NCBI GenBank assembly: GCA_947644325.1
Contig: CANRZD010000005.1
Location: forward strand, 1 to 49,402
DNA: 49,402 bases
Reading direction: 5' to 3'
From: an uncultured Clostridia bacterium
GTDB taxonomy: Bacteria > Bacillota > Clostridia > Oscillospirales > Acutalibacteraceae
Shown: positions 9,317 to 17,755 of the stretch, one piece after another
Layout of the letters: each line of letters begins with the position of its first letter
How positions within the stretch are numbered: position 1 is the first letter of the stretch
Notes under the pieces: model-generated
Told to the model about the DNA's origin: nothing
Seen by the model: the letters and a program-made list of their open reading frames with translations, nothing else
Databases searched by the model: none
Program-made: the position numbers and the translations under genes

Positions 9317-9370
9317 CCTGTTTTACAAGCAAACCAGCCAGGCGCCTGACTGGCTTGCTTGTCAAACAGG
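9317..9370. repeat. 54-bp near-perfect palindrome in the pnp leader
   Basis: CCTGTTTTACAAGCAAACCAGCCAGGC/GCCTGACTGGCTTGCTTGTCAAACAGG: 27-bp arms, three mismatched pairs, no loop. Confidence 0.9.
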
Positions 9371-9421
9371 ATAACGCCTTTCCCAAAAGCGCCTGAGTAT
9401 CAGGAGAAAGGAACATGAAAA

Positions 9422-11614
9422 ATGTTTGAGAATTTCAAAGTATACGAAACCACCTTTGCGGGCCGTCCCCTAGTGGTGGAGACCGGCAAAATGGGCCAGC
9501 TGGCAAACGGCGAGTGCCTTGTTCGCTATGGGGACACCGTGGTGCACGTGGCGGCCACCGCCTCGGCAAAGCCCCGGGACGGCATCGATTTCTTCCCCCT
9601 TTCTGTGGATTTCGAAGAAAAGCTCTACTCTGTGGGCAAGATCCCCGGCTCCTTCTTAAAGCGGGAGGGCCGGCCCTCTGACAAGGCCATTCTGGTCTGC
9701 CGCATGATCGACCGGCCCATCCGGCCCCTGTTCCCCAAGGACATGCGCAACGACGTTTCCATCGTCTGCACGGTCATGTCCGTAGAGCAGGACAACTCCC
9801 CGGAGATTGCCGCCATGGTGGGCACCTCCATTGCCCTGTCCATTTCCGACATCCCCTGGAAGGGCCCCATCTCCGGCGTGTCCGTAGGGCTCATTGACGG
9901 GGAATTCATCATGAACCCCACCGCCGAGCAGCGCAAGGTCTCCCAAATGGCCGTGACCGTGGCCTCTACCGATGAGCGCATCGCCATGATAGAGGCCGGG
10001 GCCAATGAGGTCTCGGACGAGGACATGTACAACGGCATCATGGCCGGCCACGCGGAGAACCAGAAAATCATCGCCTTCATAAAGGGCATCGTGGCAGATA
10101 TCGGCAAGGAGAAGTTCACCTACCCCAGCAACAAGCCCGAGCCCGAAATGCTGGAGGCCATACGGGCCTTTGCCCAGAAGGACGTGCGGGCGGCCCTGGA
10201 CACCGACGACAAGACCGTGCGGGATGCGCGCCTGAAGCCCGTATACGAGAAGGTCCACGAGCGCTTTGACCCCGAGTACCCGGAGCAGGAGGCGAAGATC
10301 GACGAGTGCCTGTACCTGACCCAGAAGATCGTGGTGCGCCGCTGGCTCTTGGACGAGCAGAAGCGCGTGGACGGCCGGGGCATGGACGACATGCGGCCTT
10401 TGGCTGCCGAAGTGGCCCTGCTGCCCCGCACCCACGGCTCCGGCATGTTCACCCGGGGGCAGACCCAGGTGCTCACCGTGTGCACCCTGGGCTCTATCCG
10501 GGATAACCAGCTTTTAGACGGCATCGACGAGGAGGAATCGAAGCGCTATATCCACCACTACAACTTCCCCTCCTACTCTGTGGGCGAGACCCGGCCCAGC
10601 CGGGGCCCCGGCCGCCGGGAGGTGGGCCACGGCGCTTTGGCCGAGCGGGCCCTGGTGCCGGTGATCCCCTCTATGGACGAGTTCCCCTATACCATCCGCC
10701 TGGTGTCCGAGGTGTTGAGCTCCAACGGCTCCACCTCCCAGGCCTCCATCTGCGGCTCTACCCTGGCGCTCATGGACGCGGGCGTGCCCATCAAGGCCCC
10801 GGTGGCGGGCATCTCCTGCGGGCTCATCACCGAGGGGGACCGCTGGATGACCATGGTGGACATCCAGGGTATCGAAGACTTCTTCGGCGACATGGACTTC
10901 AAGGTAGGCGGCACCAAGAAGGGCATCACCGCCATTCAGATGGACCTGAAGATCTCCGGCCTGCTGCCCGAGATGGTCAAAGAGGCCCTGGAGAAGACCC
11001 ACAAGGCCCGCAACTATATCATCGATGAGATTATGCTCAAAGCCATACCCCAGGTGCGGCCCGAGCTCTCCCCCTACGCCCCCAAGATGCTCTCCACCCA
11101 GATCCCCGTGGACAAGATCCGGGAGGTCATCGGCACCGGCGGCAAGGTCATTCAGAAGATCTGCGCCGAGTGCGAGATTACCATGGACGTGGAGGAGGAC
11201 GGCCACGTGTTCATCACCGGCATGGACATCGAGAAGTGCCGCCGGGCCCTGGACATTGTGGACACCATCGTGAACGACCCGGAGCCGGGCTCCTATTACA
11301 ACGGCCGGGTCACCCGGCTCATGGACTTCGGCGCCTTCGTGGAGATCGCCCCGGGCAAGGAGGGGCTGGTGCACATCTCCCGGCTTGACATCAAGCGCAC
11401 CGAGAAGGTAACCGACGTGGTGAACGTAGGCGACGTGGTGAAGGTGAAGGTGCTGGAGATCGACGACAAGGGCCGCCTGAACCTGTCCCGCCGGGACGCC
11501 CTCATCGACCTGGACGGCGCCGTGCCGGAGAACGAGGTCTCCGAGTCCCGCCCGCCCCGCCGGGACCGCCCGGACCGGGACCGCAGGCCCCGCAGGGATT
11601 ATGACAGGAGATAA
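9422..11614 (+). CDS. pnp: Polyribonucleotide nucleotidyltransferase (PNPase)
   Basis: LVVETGKMGQLANGECLVRYGDTVV, KH region IREVIGTGGKVIQKI, S1 region GRVTRLMDFGAFVEIAPGKEGLVHIS; follows rpsO. Confidence 0.97.
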   Translation: MFENFKVYETTFAGRPLVVETGKMGQLANGECLVRYGDTVVHVAATASAKPRDGIDFFPLSVDFEEKLYSVGKIPGSFLKREGRPSDKAILVCRMIDRPIRPLFPKDMRNDVSIVCTVMSVEQDNSPEIAAMVGTSIALSISDIPWKGPISGVSVGLIDGEFIMNPTAEQRKVSQMAVTVASTDERIAMIEAGANEVSDEDMYNGIMAGHAENQKIIAFIKGIVADIGKEKFTYPSNKPEPEMLEAIRAFAQKDVRAALDTDDKTVRDARLKPVYEKVHERFDPEYPEQEAKIDECLYLTQKIVVRRWLLDEQKRVDGRGMDDMRPLAAEVALLPRTHGSGMFTRGQTQVLTVCTLGSIRDNQLLDGIDEEESKRYIHHYNFPSYSVGETRPSRGPGRREVGHGALAERALVPVIPSMDEFPYTIRLVSEVLSSNGSTSQASICGSTLALMDAGVPIKAPVAGISCGLITEGDRWMTMVDIQGIEDFFGDMDFKVGGTKKGITAIQMDLKISGLLPEMVKEALEKTHKARNYIIDEIMLKAIPQVRPELSPYAPKMLSTQIPVDKIREVIGTGGKVIQKICAECEITMDVEEDGHVFITGMDIEKCRRALDIVDTIVNDPEPGSYYNGRVTRLMDFGAFVEIAPGKEGLVHISRLDIKRTEKVTDVVNVGDVVKVKVLEIDDKGRLNLSRRDALIDLDGAVPENEVSESRPPRRDRPDRDRRPRRDYDRR

Positions 11615-11618
11615 AGTT

Positions 11619-11653
11619 AAGAAACCCGAGGAGCCGCGCTCCCCGGGTTTTCT
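11619..11653. terminator. Bidirectional terminator between pnp and the ABC transporter
   Basis: AAGAAACCCGAGGAG…CTCCCCGGGTTTTCTT. Confidence 0.65.
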
Positions 11654-11664
11654 TGTTCTCTTCC

Positions 11665-13392
11665 TTAAATTTTTACCGATGCCTCATAGAGCCCCGCGTA
11701 GACCCCGCCCAGGCCCATCAGCTCCTCATGGGTGCCCTGCTCGCATATGCCCTGTTCGTCCAGCACCACGATGCGGTCGGCCCGGCGCACGGTGGAGAGC
11801 CGGTGGGCGATGACCAAAGTGGTGCGCTGCCCGGCCAGGTGCTCCAGGCTCTGCTGGATGAGCTTTTCGCTTTGGTTGTCCAGGGCGCTGGTGGCCTCGT
11901 CGAAGATCACCACCGGCGGGTCCTTCAGAAACACCCGGGCGATGGAAAGCCTCTGCTGCTGCCCGCCCGAAAGCTTCACCCCGTGGGGCCCTATGTAGGC
12001 GTCGTAGCCGCCGGGCAGGCTCTCTATGAATTCATGGGCCCCGGCGGCCTTGGCGGCCTGCACGATCTCCTCCCGGCCCGCGCCGGGCTTCCCGTAGGCG
12101 ATGTTTTCCGCCACGGTGCCGGTAAAAAGGTACACATCCTGCTGCACCACCCCAACGTTCTGCCGCAGGGCCTTCAGGGGCATATCCTGCACCGGCACGC
12201 CGTCCAGCAGCACCCGGCCGCTTTGGGGCTGGTAAAACCGGGGGATCAGGGCGCACAGGGTGGTCTTGCCCACCCCAGAGGCCCCCACCAGGGCCACATA
12301 CTCCCCGGCCTTTATGTCCAGGTCAAGGCCCTGGAAGACCTGCTCCCCGCCGCCATAGCGGAAGCCAACGTTCTCAAACTGGATGTGCCCCAGAACGCGC
12401 CCCGCTTCCCGGGGGGCCGGCGGGTCTTCTATCTCCGGGCGCGTCTCCATGAGCTCCCGGTAGCGGCGGAAGGCCGTGCGGCCCTCCTGGAACAGGCGGC
12501 TGCTGTTTACAAGGCTCTGTATGGGCCCGGTAAAGCTGCCGATGTAGAGCAGAAACAGCAGCAGGTCGGGGATGTCCATGCCCCCTTTCAGGCAGGCTAA
12601 CCCCCCGAACACCGCCACCGCAATGAGCAGGAGCGAAGAGAAAGCGTCTATGCCCGTGTAGAGCTGTGCTTCGCTCTGGTAGCCCCGCCGGCGGTCCCGT
12701 AGAAACCGGGCGTTGCGCGTTTGGAACTTCTCCCGCTCCATCTCCTCCCCGGTGAAGGACTGCACCATGCGGATGCCCGAAAGGGAATCCTCCACCTGGG
12801 CGTTGATGTCCGCCATGCTCTGGCGGGAGCTTCTCAGGGCTTCGCCCATGCGCTTGTTGAAGTGCAGGACGTAAAGCACCATAAAGGGCAGGAAGGCTAA
12901 GATCACAAGGGTCGTCTGCCAGTGGGTGTGCCACAGGATCAAGAGGGAGCCCAGGAAAAGGACGGTGTTTACCAGCAGGTCCTCGGGCACATGGTGGAAA
13001 AATTCCGCCAACGACAGGGTGTCGTTTGTAATGCGGGACATGAGCTCCCCCACGGTGTGCTCGTCATAGTAGCTGAAGGAGAGCCGCTGGCACTGGGCGA
13101 AAAGGTCCTCCCGCATGTCCCGCTCGATCTTCGCGCCGATGCTGTGGCCCTGGTAGTCGTAGAAGTAGTCGCAGAAGGCCTTTATGCCCCCCAGGGCCAG
13201 CAGCCCCAGGCCGGTCCACAGAATGCCGGAAACGGAGCCGGAGGATAAAAACCGGCCCGAAATGGCCCGCACCCCCAGGGGAATCAGCAAGGCGACGCCG
13301 GCCCTTATAAGGGAGCACAGCAGGTCGCAGGCAAAAAGCCAGCGGTAAGGCTTGTAAAACGAAAGCAGCTGTTTATAGTCTTTTTTACTCAA
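11665..13392 (-). CDS. ABC transporter, fused permease/ATPase (multidrug/lipid exporter type)
   Basis: N-terminal transmembrane region; Walker A GASGVGKTT, signature LSGGQQQRLSIARVF, Walker B VVIFDEATSALD. TTG start with SD AGGAGGAA. Confidence 0.92.
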   Translation of the reverse strand: MSKKDYKQLLSFYKPYRWLFACDLLCSLIRAGVALLIPLGVRAISGRFLSSGSVSGILWTGLGLLALGGIKAFCDYFYDYQGHSIGAKIERDMREDLFAQCQRLSFSYYDEHTVGELMSRITNDTLSLAEFFHHVPEDLLVNTVLFLGSLLILWHTHWQTTLVILAFLPFMVLYVLHFNKRMGEALRSSRQSMADINAQVEDSLSGIRMVQSFTGEEMEREKFQTRNARFLRDRRRGYQSEAQLYTGIDAFSSLLLIAVAVFGGLACLKGGMDIPDLLLFLLYIGSFTGPIQSLVNSSRLFQEGRTAFRRYRELMETRPEIEDPPAPREAGRVLGHIQFENVGFRYGGGEQVFQGLDLDIKAGEYVALVGASGVGKTTLCALIPRFYQPQSGRVLLDGVPVQDMPLKALRQNVGVVQQDVYLFTGTVAENIAYGKPGAGREEIVQAAKAAGAHEFIESLPGGYDAYIGPHGVKLSGGQQQRLSIARVFLKDPPVVIFDEATSALDNQSEKLIQQSLEHLAGQRTTLVIAHRLSTVRRADRIVVLDEQGICEQGTHEELMGLGGVYAGLYEASVKI

Positions 13393-13399
13393 AACAATG

Positions 13400-13449
13400 T
13401 TCCTCCTGAAAATAGGCGGGAGGAAGGCTTAGTCAGCAGAAATCCTCCC
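13400..13449 (-). promoter_or_regulatory. Putative translational attenuator (alternative hairpins sequestering the SD)
   Basis: Segment 1 GGGAGGA (13449-13443) and segment 3 GGAGGAA, the SD (13406-13400), both complement segment 2 TTCCTCCC (13425-13418). Confidence 0.6.
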
Positions 13450-13485
13450 TGATTTGGCGGTGATTTTTGCTGTAGTTTTTTTCAT
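13429..13485 (-). CDS. 18-aa leader peptide uORF upstream of the ABC exporter
   Basis: ATG AAA AAA ACT ACA GCA AAA ATC ACC GCC AAA TCA GGG AGG ATT TCT GCT GAC TAA = MKKTTAKITAKSGRISAD, with SD AGAAAGGA. Confidence 0.6.
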   Translation of the reverse strand: MKKTTAKITAKSGRISAD

Positions 13486-13532
13486 ATCCTATCGTCCTTT
13501 CTTGTGGATTTCGGCCGCTTTTGGCCGCAGGT

Positions 13533-13561
13533 ATTATAGCACGGGCGGGGGCGGGTGTCAA
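13533..13561 (-). promoter_or_regulatory. Consensus sigma-A promoter for uORF-ABC
   Basis: Minus-strand TTGACA-N17-TATAAT. Confidence 0.8.
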
Positions 13562-13567
13562 GGGGGC

Positions 13568-15631
13568 TTACCCCGCCGTCTTCATCACGAACCGCGTGGT
13601 GACCTGGGCCCCCTCCGGCGCGCCGGAGAAGCTGCCGTAGTCCTCCAGGCGCTCCCGCATGGCCTTCGTTACGGCGCGCAGGGCGGGCAGTTTTTCTGTG
13701 TCCACCGCGCCGGTGAGCTTGCTGACGCCTTCCTGGTCAAACCGCCCCAGCCCTTCCTCCAGGGCCGACGCGCCGTCCCGCAGCTCTACCGTGCCGCCGT
13801 GGAGGCTCTGGGCCCCCTGGGCCAGGGCCTGCACGCCGCTGAGAAGCTCTGACACGCCGCTTGCCAAAGCGTCGGCGCCCTGGGCCAGCTGGGCCGCGCC
13901 GTCCGCCAGGGCCGCGTTGCCCTGAGAGAGGCTGCCCGCCCCCGCCGAAAGCTGATTGGACCCGGCGATGAGCTGGTCCACCCCGCCGGTGAGGGCAGGG
14001 AGGTTGGCCCCCAGCTGATAGACGCCGCCCTGGAGCTGCTTGGCGCCTGCCGCGGCGTCCGCCACGCCCTGGGTGTAGGCGGTGATCCCGGCGGCAAGGC
14101 CTTCGGCCCCGTTGGCCCCGGCCTGCAGGGACTCCACCCCCGCGCTGACCTGCTGCAGCCCGCCCAGCACTTGGCCGTAAGCGCCGTTTAATTCCCCAAG
14201 GCCCCCGGCCATGCCGCTGGCCGCGCTATAGGCCCCGGTGTACGCCGCCAGAAGCTGCTGGTAGGCGGGGTCGTTCGTGTGGGCCTCGTCTGGGGCAAAG
14301 GCGCTGGGGTCGGGCAATGTCCCCAGGGCCCCGGCTCCACTTGCCGCCGCGCCGGAAAGGGAATCCCCGAAGGTCTGGGCACCGGCCATCACGGCGCTGC
14401 TGGGGCCCGCGGCCTCGTACAGCTGGGCCACAGCGCCGGTGATCTGCCCCAGGCCGTCTGTGAGGGCCTGGCTTTTGCCCTGCAGGGTGTCAAGGCCAAC
14501 AGACAGGCTGTCTGCCCCGTTCTTTAACTGGGTATAGCCGCCGTACAGGGCCCCGGCCCCATTTTTCAGGTTCGAAAGCCCCGCCGAGAGCCCGTCGGCC
14601 CCCGTCTGCAGGGCGGCCGCGCCGCTGCTTGCCTCCTGGGCCCCGGCGCTGAGCCTGTGGGCCCCGGTCTGCAGCTGGGCCGTGCCGTCTGTGAGCCGCA
14701 GGGCCCCGGCGTACAGGGCGTCCGCCCCGGCCAGCAGGGCCGCCGCGCCGCTTTCCAGGGCGGCCGCCCCCTGGGTCAGCTGCGCCGCGCCGTCTAAGAG
14801 CTCTGTCATGCCCCCCTGCAGCTGGCCCATGTCCTCCTCCAGGCCCTCCAGCTTTTCAAGGCCCGAGAAGCCGTTTTCTTTTAAGGCCTCTGTGTCCGTG
14901 GCGCAGGCGATGAGGATATCCGGCAAAGCGAAATTTTCCACCTGGCCCTCTACGCTGACTTCATCCACCAGGTGGTCCTCCAGCTCTGTGAGCTTCTGAG
15001 TGCCCAGCCCCTCCAGGCATTCCCGCACCCCGGGCAGGCACACGAAGCCCGCCGCCTGGGTGCTGCCCGCGCCGGTGACCTTCCCGTGCTGGGCGGAGAC
15101 CTCTGTCCAGCCCTCCCCCAGCACCGCTGCCACCATGGTGACAAAGGGCGTGCACACGGGCTGCGCCTTGCCGTCCACCTGTATGGTTCCGGTCTCGTGG
15201 TTTGTAAGGGATATGGTGAGCTTCACGCGGCCGCTTTTCCCGGCCAGTTCTTCGGGCTTGATGGCCTTGCCGTCCAGCTCATAGGAAATGGCGGCGCTGA
15301 CAGGGGCCCGGCGGGTGGTTTCGCCTTTATAGTAGACGTCGGCCCCCTCTGTGTCCCAGGTAAGGTCCTCGCCCTCTTGGGTGAAGGCTGTGGTGTCGTG
15401 GGTGTTTTCGATATCTGTCAGGGCCGAGCGGTCCGTGACGCCGGAGAGCCCGGCGTCGTTGTGCAGGTGGGCGCTGACGGTCTGGCTGCGCACAGCGCCG
15501 TCGGGCTCCAGCACCACAAATACGGTTTCTTCTTTTTCTGTGATATCTTCCGCAGCCAGGGCGGGCAAAGCGCAGCCCACAGCCAGCAGGGCCGAAAGCC
15601 CCGCCCCCAAAAGGCGTTTCCAAATTTTCAT
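13568..15631 (-). CDS. Secreted protein with X-X-X-Leu-X-X-Gly heptad repeats, RND/MMPL partner
   Basis: Signal peptide MKIWKRLLGAGLSALLAVGCALPALA; long run of LxxGAxxLxxG heptads; ATGA overlap with the upstream RND gene. Confidence 0.8.
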   Translation of the reverse strand: MKIWKRLLGAGLSALLAVGCALPALAAEDITEKEETVFVVLEPDGAVRSQTVSAHLHNDAGLSGVTDRSALTDIENTHDTTAFTQEGEDLTWDTEGADVYYKGETTRRAPVSAAISYELDGKAIKPEELAGKSGRVKLTISLTNHETGTIQVDGKAQPVCTPFVTMVAAVLGEGWTEVSAQHGKVTGAGSTQAAGFVCLPGVRECLEGLGTQKLTELEDHLVDEVSVEGQVENFALPDILIACATDTEALKENGFSGLEKLEGLEEDMGQLQGGMTELLDGAAQLTQGAAALESGAAALLAGADALYAGALRLTDGTAQLQTGAHRLSAGAQEASSGAAALQTGADGLSAGLSNLKNGAGALYGGYTQLKNGADSLSVGLDTLQGKSQALTDGLGQITGAVAQLYEAAGPSSAVMAGAQTFGDSLSGAAASGAGALGTLPDPSAFAPDEAHTNDPAYQQLLAAYTGAYSAASGMAGGLGELNGAYGQVLGGLQQVSAGVESLQAGANGAEGLAAGITAYTQGVADAAAGAKQLQGGVYQLGANLPALTGGVDQLIAGSNQLSAGAGSLSQGNAALADGAAQLAQGADALASGVSELLSGVQALAQGAQSLHGGTVELRDGASALEEGLGRFDQEGVSKLTGAVDTEKLPALRAVTKAMRERLEDYGSFSGAPEGAQVTTRFVMKTAG

Positions 15632-17721
15632 ACAGTTTCCTTCCTTTCTATAGCAGACGGCCTGCCCAGCCAGTGCAGGGTGGTGCGGCGGATCAAGGGG
15701 TCCAAAAGCTGGAGCAGGCAGGGCAGAATGACGATGATGACGAACATGCTGATGAGCGCGCCACGGGAGATCAGCAGGCAGATGCTCTTTAAGAGCTCCA
15801 TGCGGCTGATGGCGGCCACGCCCACGGTGGCGGCAAAGAAAGTCAGGCCGCTGGAGAGGATGCTCTGGCTGCAGTACTGGCAGGCGGCCTGGGCGGCGTC
15901 TTTGGGGGAAAGCCCCCGCCGGCGCTCCTCCCGAAAGCGGGTGGCCATAAGGATGGCGTAGTCTACTGTGGCCCCCAGTTGCACCGTGCCAATGACGATG
16001 CTGGCAATAAAGGGCAGCTGGTTCCCGGTGAAGTAGGGGATGCCCATGTTGATGAAGATGGCGCTTTCAATGGAGGCCACCAGCAGCACGGGGATGGAGG
16101 CGCTGCGGAAGGTCAGCAGGATGATGAGGAACACCGCCGCGATGGACGTGACGTTCACATGGGCGAAGTCGATGTCCGCGATCTCGATGAGGTCCTTTGT
16201 CATGGCCCCCTCGCCGGTTATGACCCCGGTGGGGTCCGCGGCCTTTACCAGGCGGTCCATTTCCGTCAGCTGGGCCGTGAGCTCGTCGGTGCCGCTCTTG
16301 TAGGCGGAGTTTGCCAGGATGAGCTTCCTCCCCCCGGACTGGGCCAGCTGGGCGATGTCCTCCGGCAGCATCCCGGCGTCGAACCCCGCAGGCAGCAGCC
16401 CGCTGACAGAGGCCGCCTGGGTGATGCCCTCCAGGCCCTCCAGGTCTTTGCACAGGGCTTTCAGGTCTTCCTGGCTCATGTCCTTATCCACCAGGATAAA
16501 GTGGGAGGTGGTCATGCCGAAATCCTCTTTCAGTTTGTTCGTGCCCACAATGCCCGTCAGGTCCTGGGGCAGGCTGTCAAAGAGGGTGTAGTACACGCTG
16601 GTTTTGCTCTGGGCCAGGGTGAAGGGCACCATAATGATGAGAAAAACCGCCAGAATAGGCCCCGGGTGCCGGGAAACGAACTGGCTCACCCGCTTTAGCT
16701 GAGGGATGACCGCCCGGTGCCGGTGCTTTTCCACCGCCCGGTCGAAGGTGAGGATCAAAGACGGCAGGATGGTGATGGTGCAGAGGACCCCCAGGGCCAC
16801 GCCCTTTGCCATGACGATGCCGATGTCCCGGCCCAGGGTAAGCCGCATGGTGCACAGGGCCAGAAAGCCCGCGATGGTCGTGAGGCTGGAGGCCGTGATG
16901 GAGGAGAAGGTGTTCACGATGGCCTTCTCCATGGCCTGCTCTTTAGGGGCGCCCCGCTGCTTTTCTTCCTCGTACCGGTGCAGAAGGAAGATGGAGAAAT
17001 CCATGGTCACCCCCAGCTGCAGGACTGTAGACAGGGCCTGGGTGATGTAGCTGATCTGCCCCAGAAAGTAGTTGGTGCCGAAGTTATAGAGAATGGGGAA
17101 TATGAGCCCCAGCATAAACAGCACCGGCACCAGGGTGCTCTCCATGGCCAGAAACAGCACCAAGAGGCTGGCCCCCACGGCGCAGAGGATGTAAAGGGGC
17201 ATCTCCTTATCCACCAGGGCCTTTGTGTCCTGTAGAATGACGCTCATGCCGCCTAAGAAGCTGTGCTCCTTCAAAAGGCCCTTGAGCTCAGCCACGGCGT
17301 CCATAGTGCTCTTGCTGGCGGAGGGCTCTGAGAAGCGCACCAGCATCAGGGTGGCGTTCTCCCCATACATGGCCTGCTGAATGCCCTGGGGCAGCATCTC
17401 CCGGGGAGTAGCCGGGTCTATGAGGTCGCTGAGCCAGAAGACCTGCTCTACCCCCTCCACCTCTTCCATCTGGGCCTTCATGGTGAGAAGCTCCCCCAGG
17501 GGCATGCCTTCCACAGTGACCATGCCGGTAGAGGCCAGGTTAAAGTCTTTTTCCAAGGCCTGCTCCCCCAGCATGGAGTCCAGCTCCGGGGGCAGGTAGG
17601 TGAGTATGTCGTAGTTGATGCGGGTGGCCGCCGCGCCCAGCAGGGCCGGTATCAGCAGCAGCACGGCCAGAACCAGCACCAGCTTCCTGTGGCGGACGAT
17701 CCCGCCGGCAATTCTTTCCAA
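15628..17721 (-). CDS. RND/MMPL-family transporter
   Basis: Two large repeats with TM clusters (GVTMDFSIFLLHRYEEE; GATVDYAILMATRFREERRRG). Probable TTG start at 17721 behind AAAGGACGG; the 17862 start in the ORF track overlaps the radical SAM gene. Confidence 0.88.
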   Translation of the reverse strand: MERIAGGIVRHRKLVLVLAVLLLIPALLGAAATRINYDILTYLPPELDSMLGEQALEKDFNLASTGMVTVEGMPLGELLTMKAQMEEVEGVEQVFWLSDLIDPATPREMLPQGIQQAMYGENATLMLVRFSEPSASKSTMDAVAELKGLLKEHSFLGGMSVILQDTKALVDKEMPLYILCAVGASLLVLFLAMESTLVPVLFMLGLIFPILYNFGTNYFLGQISYITQALSTVLQLGVTMDFSIFLLHRYEEEKQRGAPKEQAMEKAIVNTFSSITASSLTTIAGFLALCTMRLTLGRDIGIVMAKGVALGVLCTITILPSLILTFDRAVEKHRHRAVIPQLKRVSQFVSRHPGPILAVFLIIMVPFTLAQSKTSVYYTLFDSLPQDLTGIVGTNKLKEDFGMTTSHFILVDKDMSQEDLKALCKDLEGLEGITQAASVSGLLPAGFDAGMLPEDIAQLAQSGGRKLILANSAYKSGTDELTAQLTEMDRLVKAADPTGVITGEGAMTKDLIEIADIDFAHVNVTSIAAVFLIILLTFRSASIPVLLVASIESAIFINMGIPYFTGNQLPFIASIVIGTVQLGATVDYAILMATRFREERRRGLSPKDAAQAACQYCSQSILSSGLTFFAATVGVAAISRMELLKSICLLISRGALISMFVIIVILPCLLQLLDPLIRRTTLHWLGRPSAIERKETV

Positions 17722-17755
17722 AACAGCATCCGTCCTTTCTCTGTGTTTTCCTGTC

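Noticed and set aside
13568-15631. Heptad-rich protein considered as a phage tape-measure or tail fibre
   Set aside because: It has a signal peptide, overlaps an RND transporter gene, and no phage genes are nearby. The LxxG heptad pattern fits the RND-associated family.
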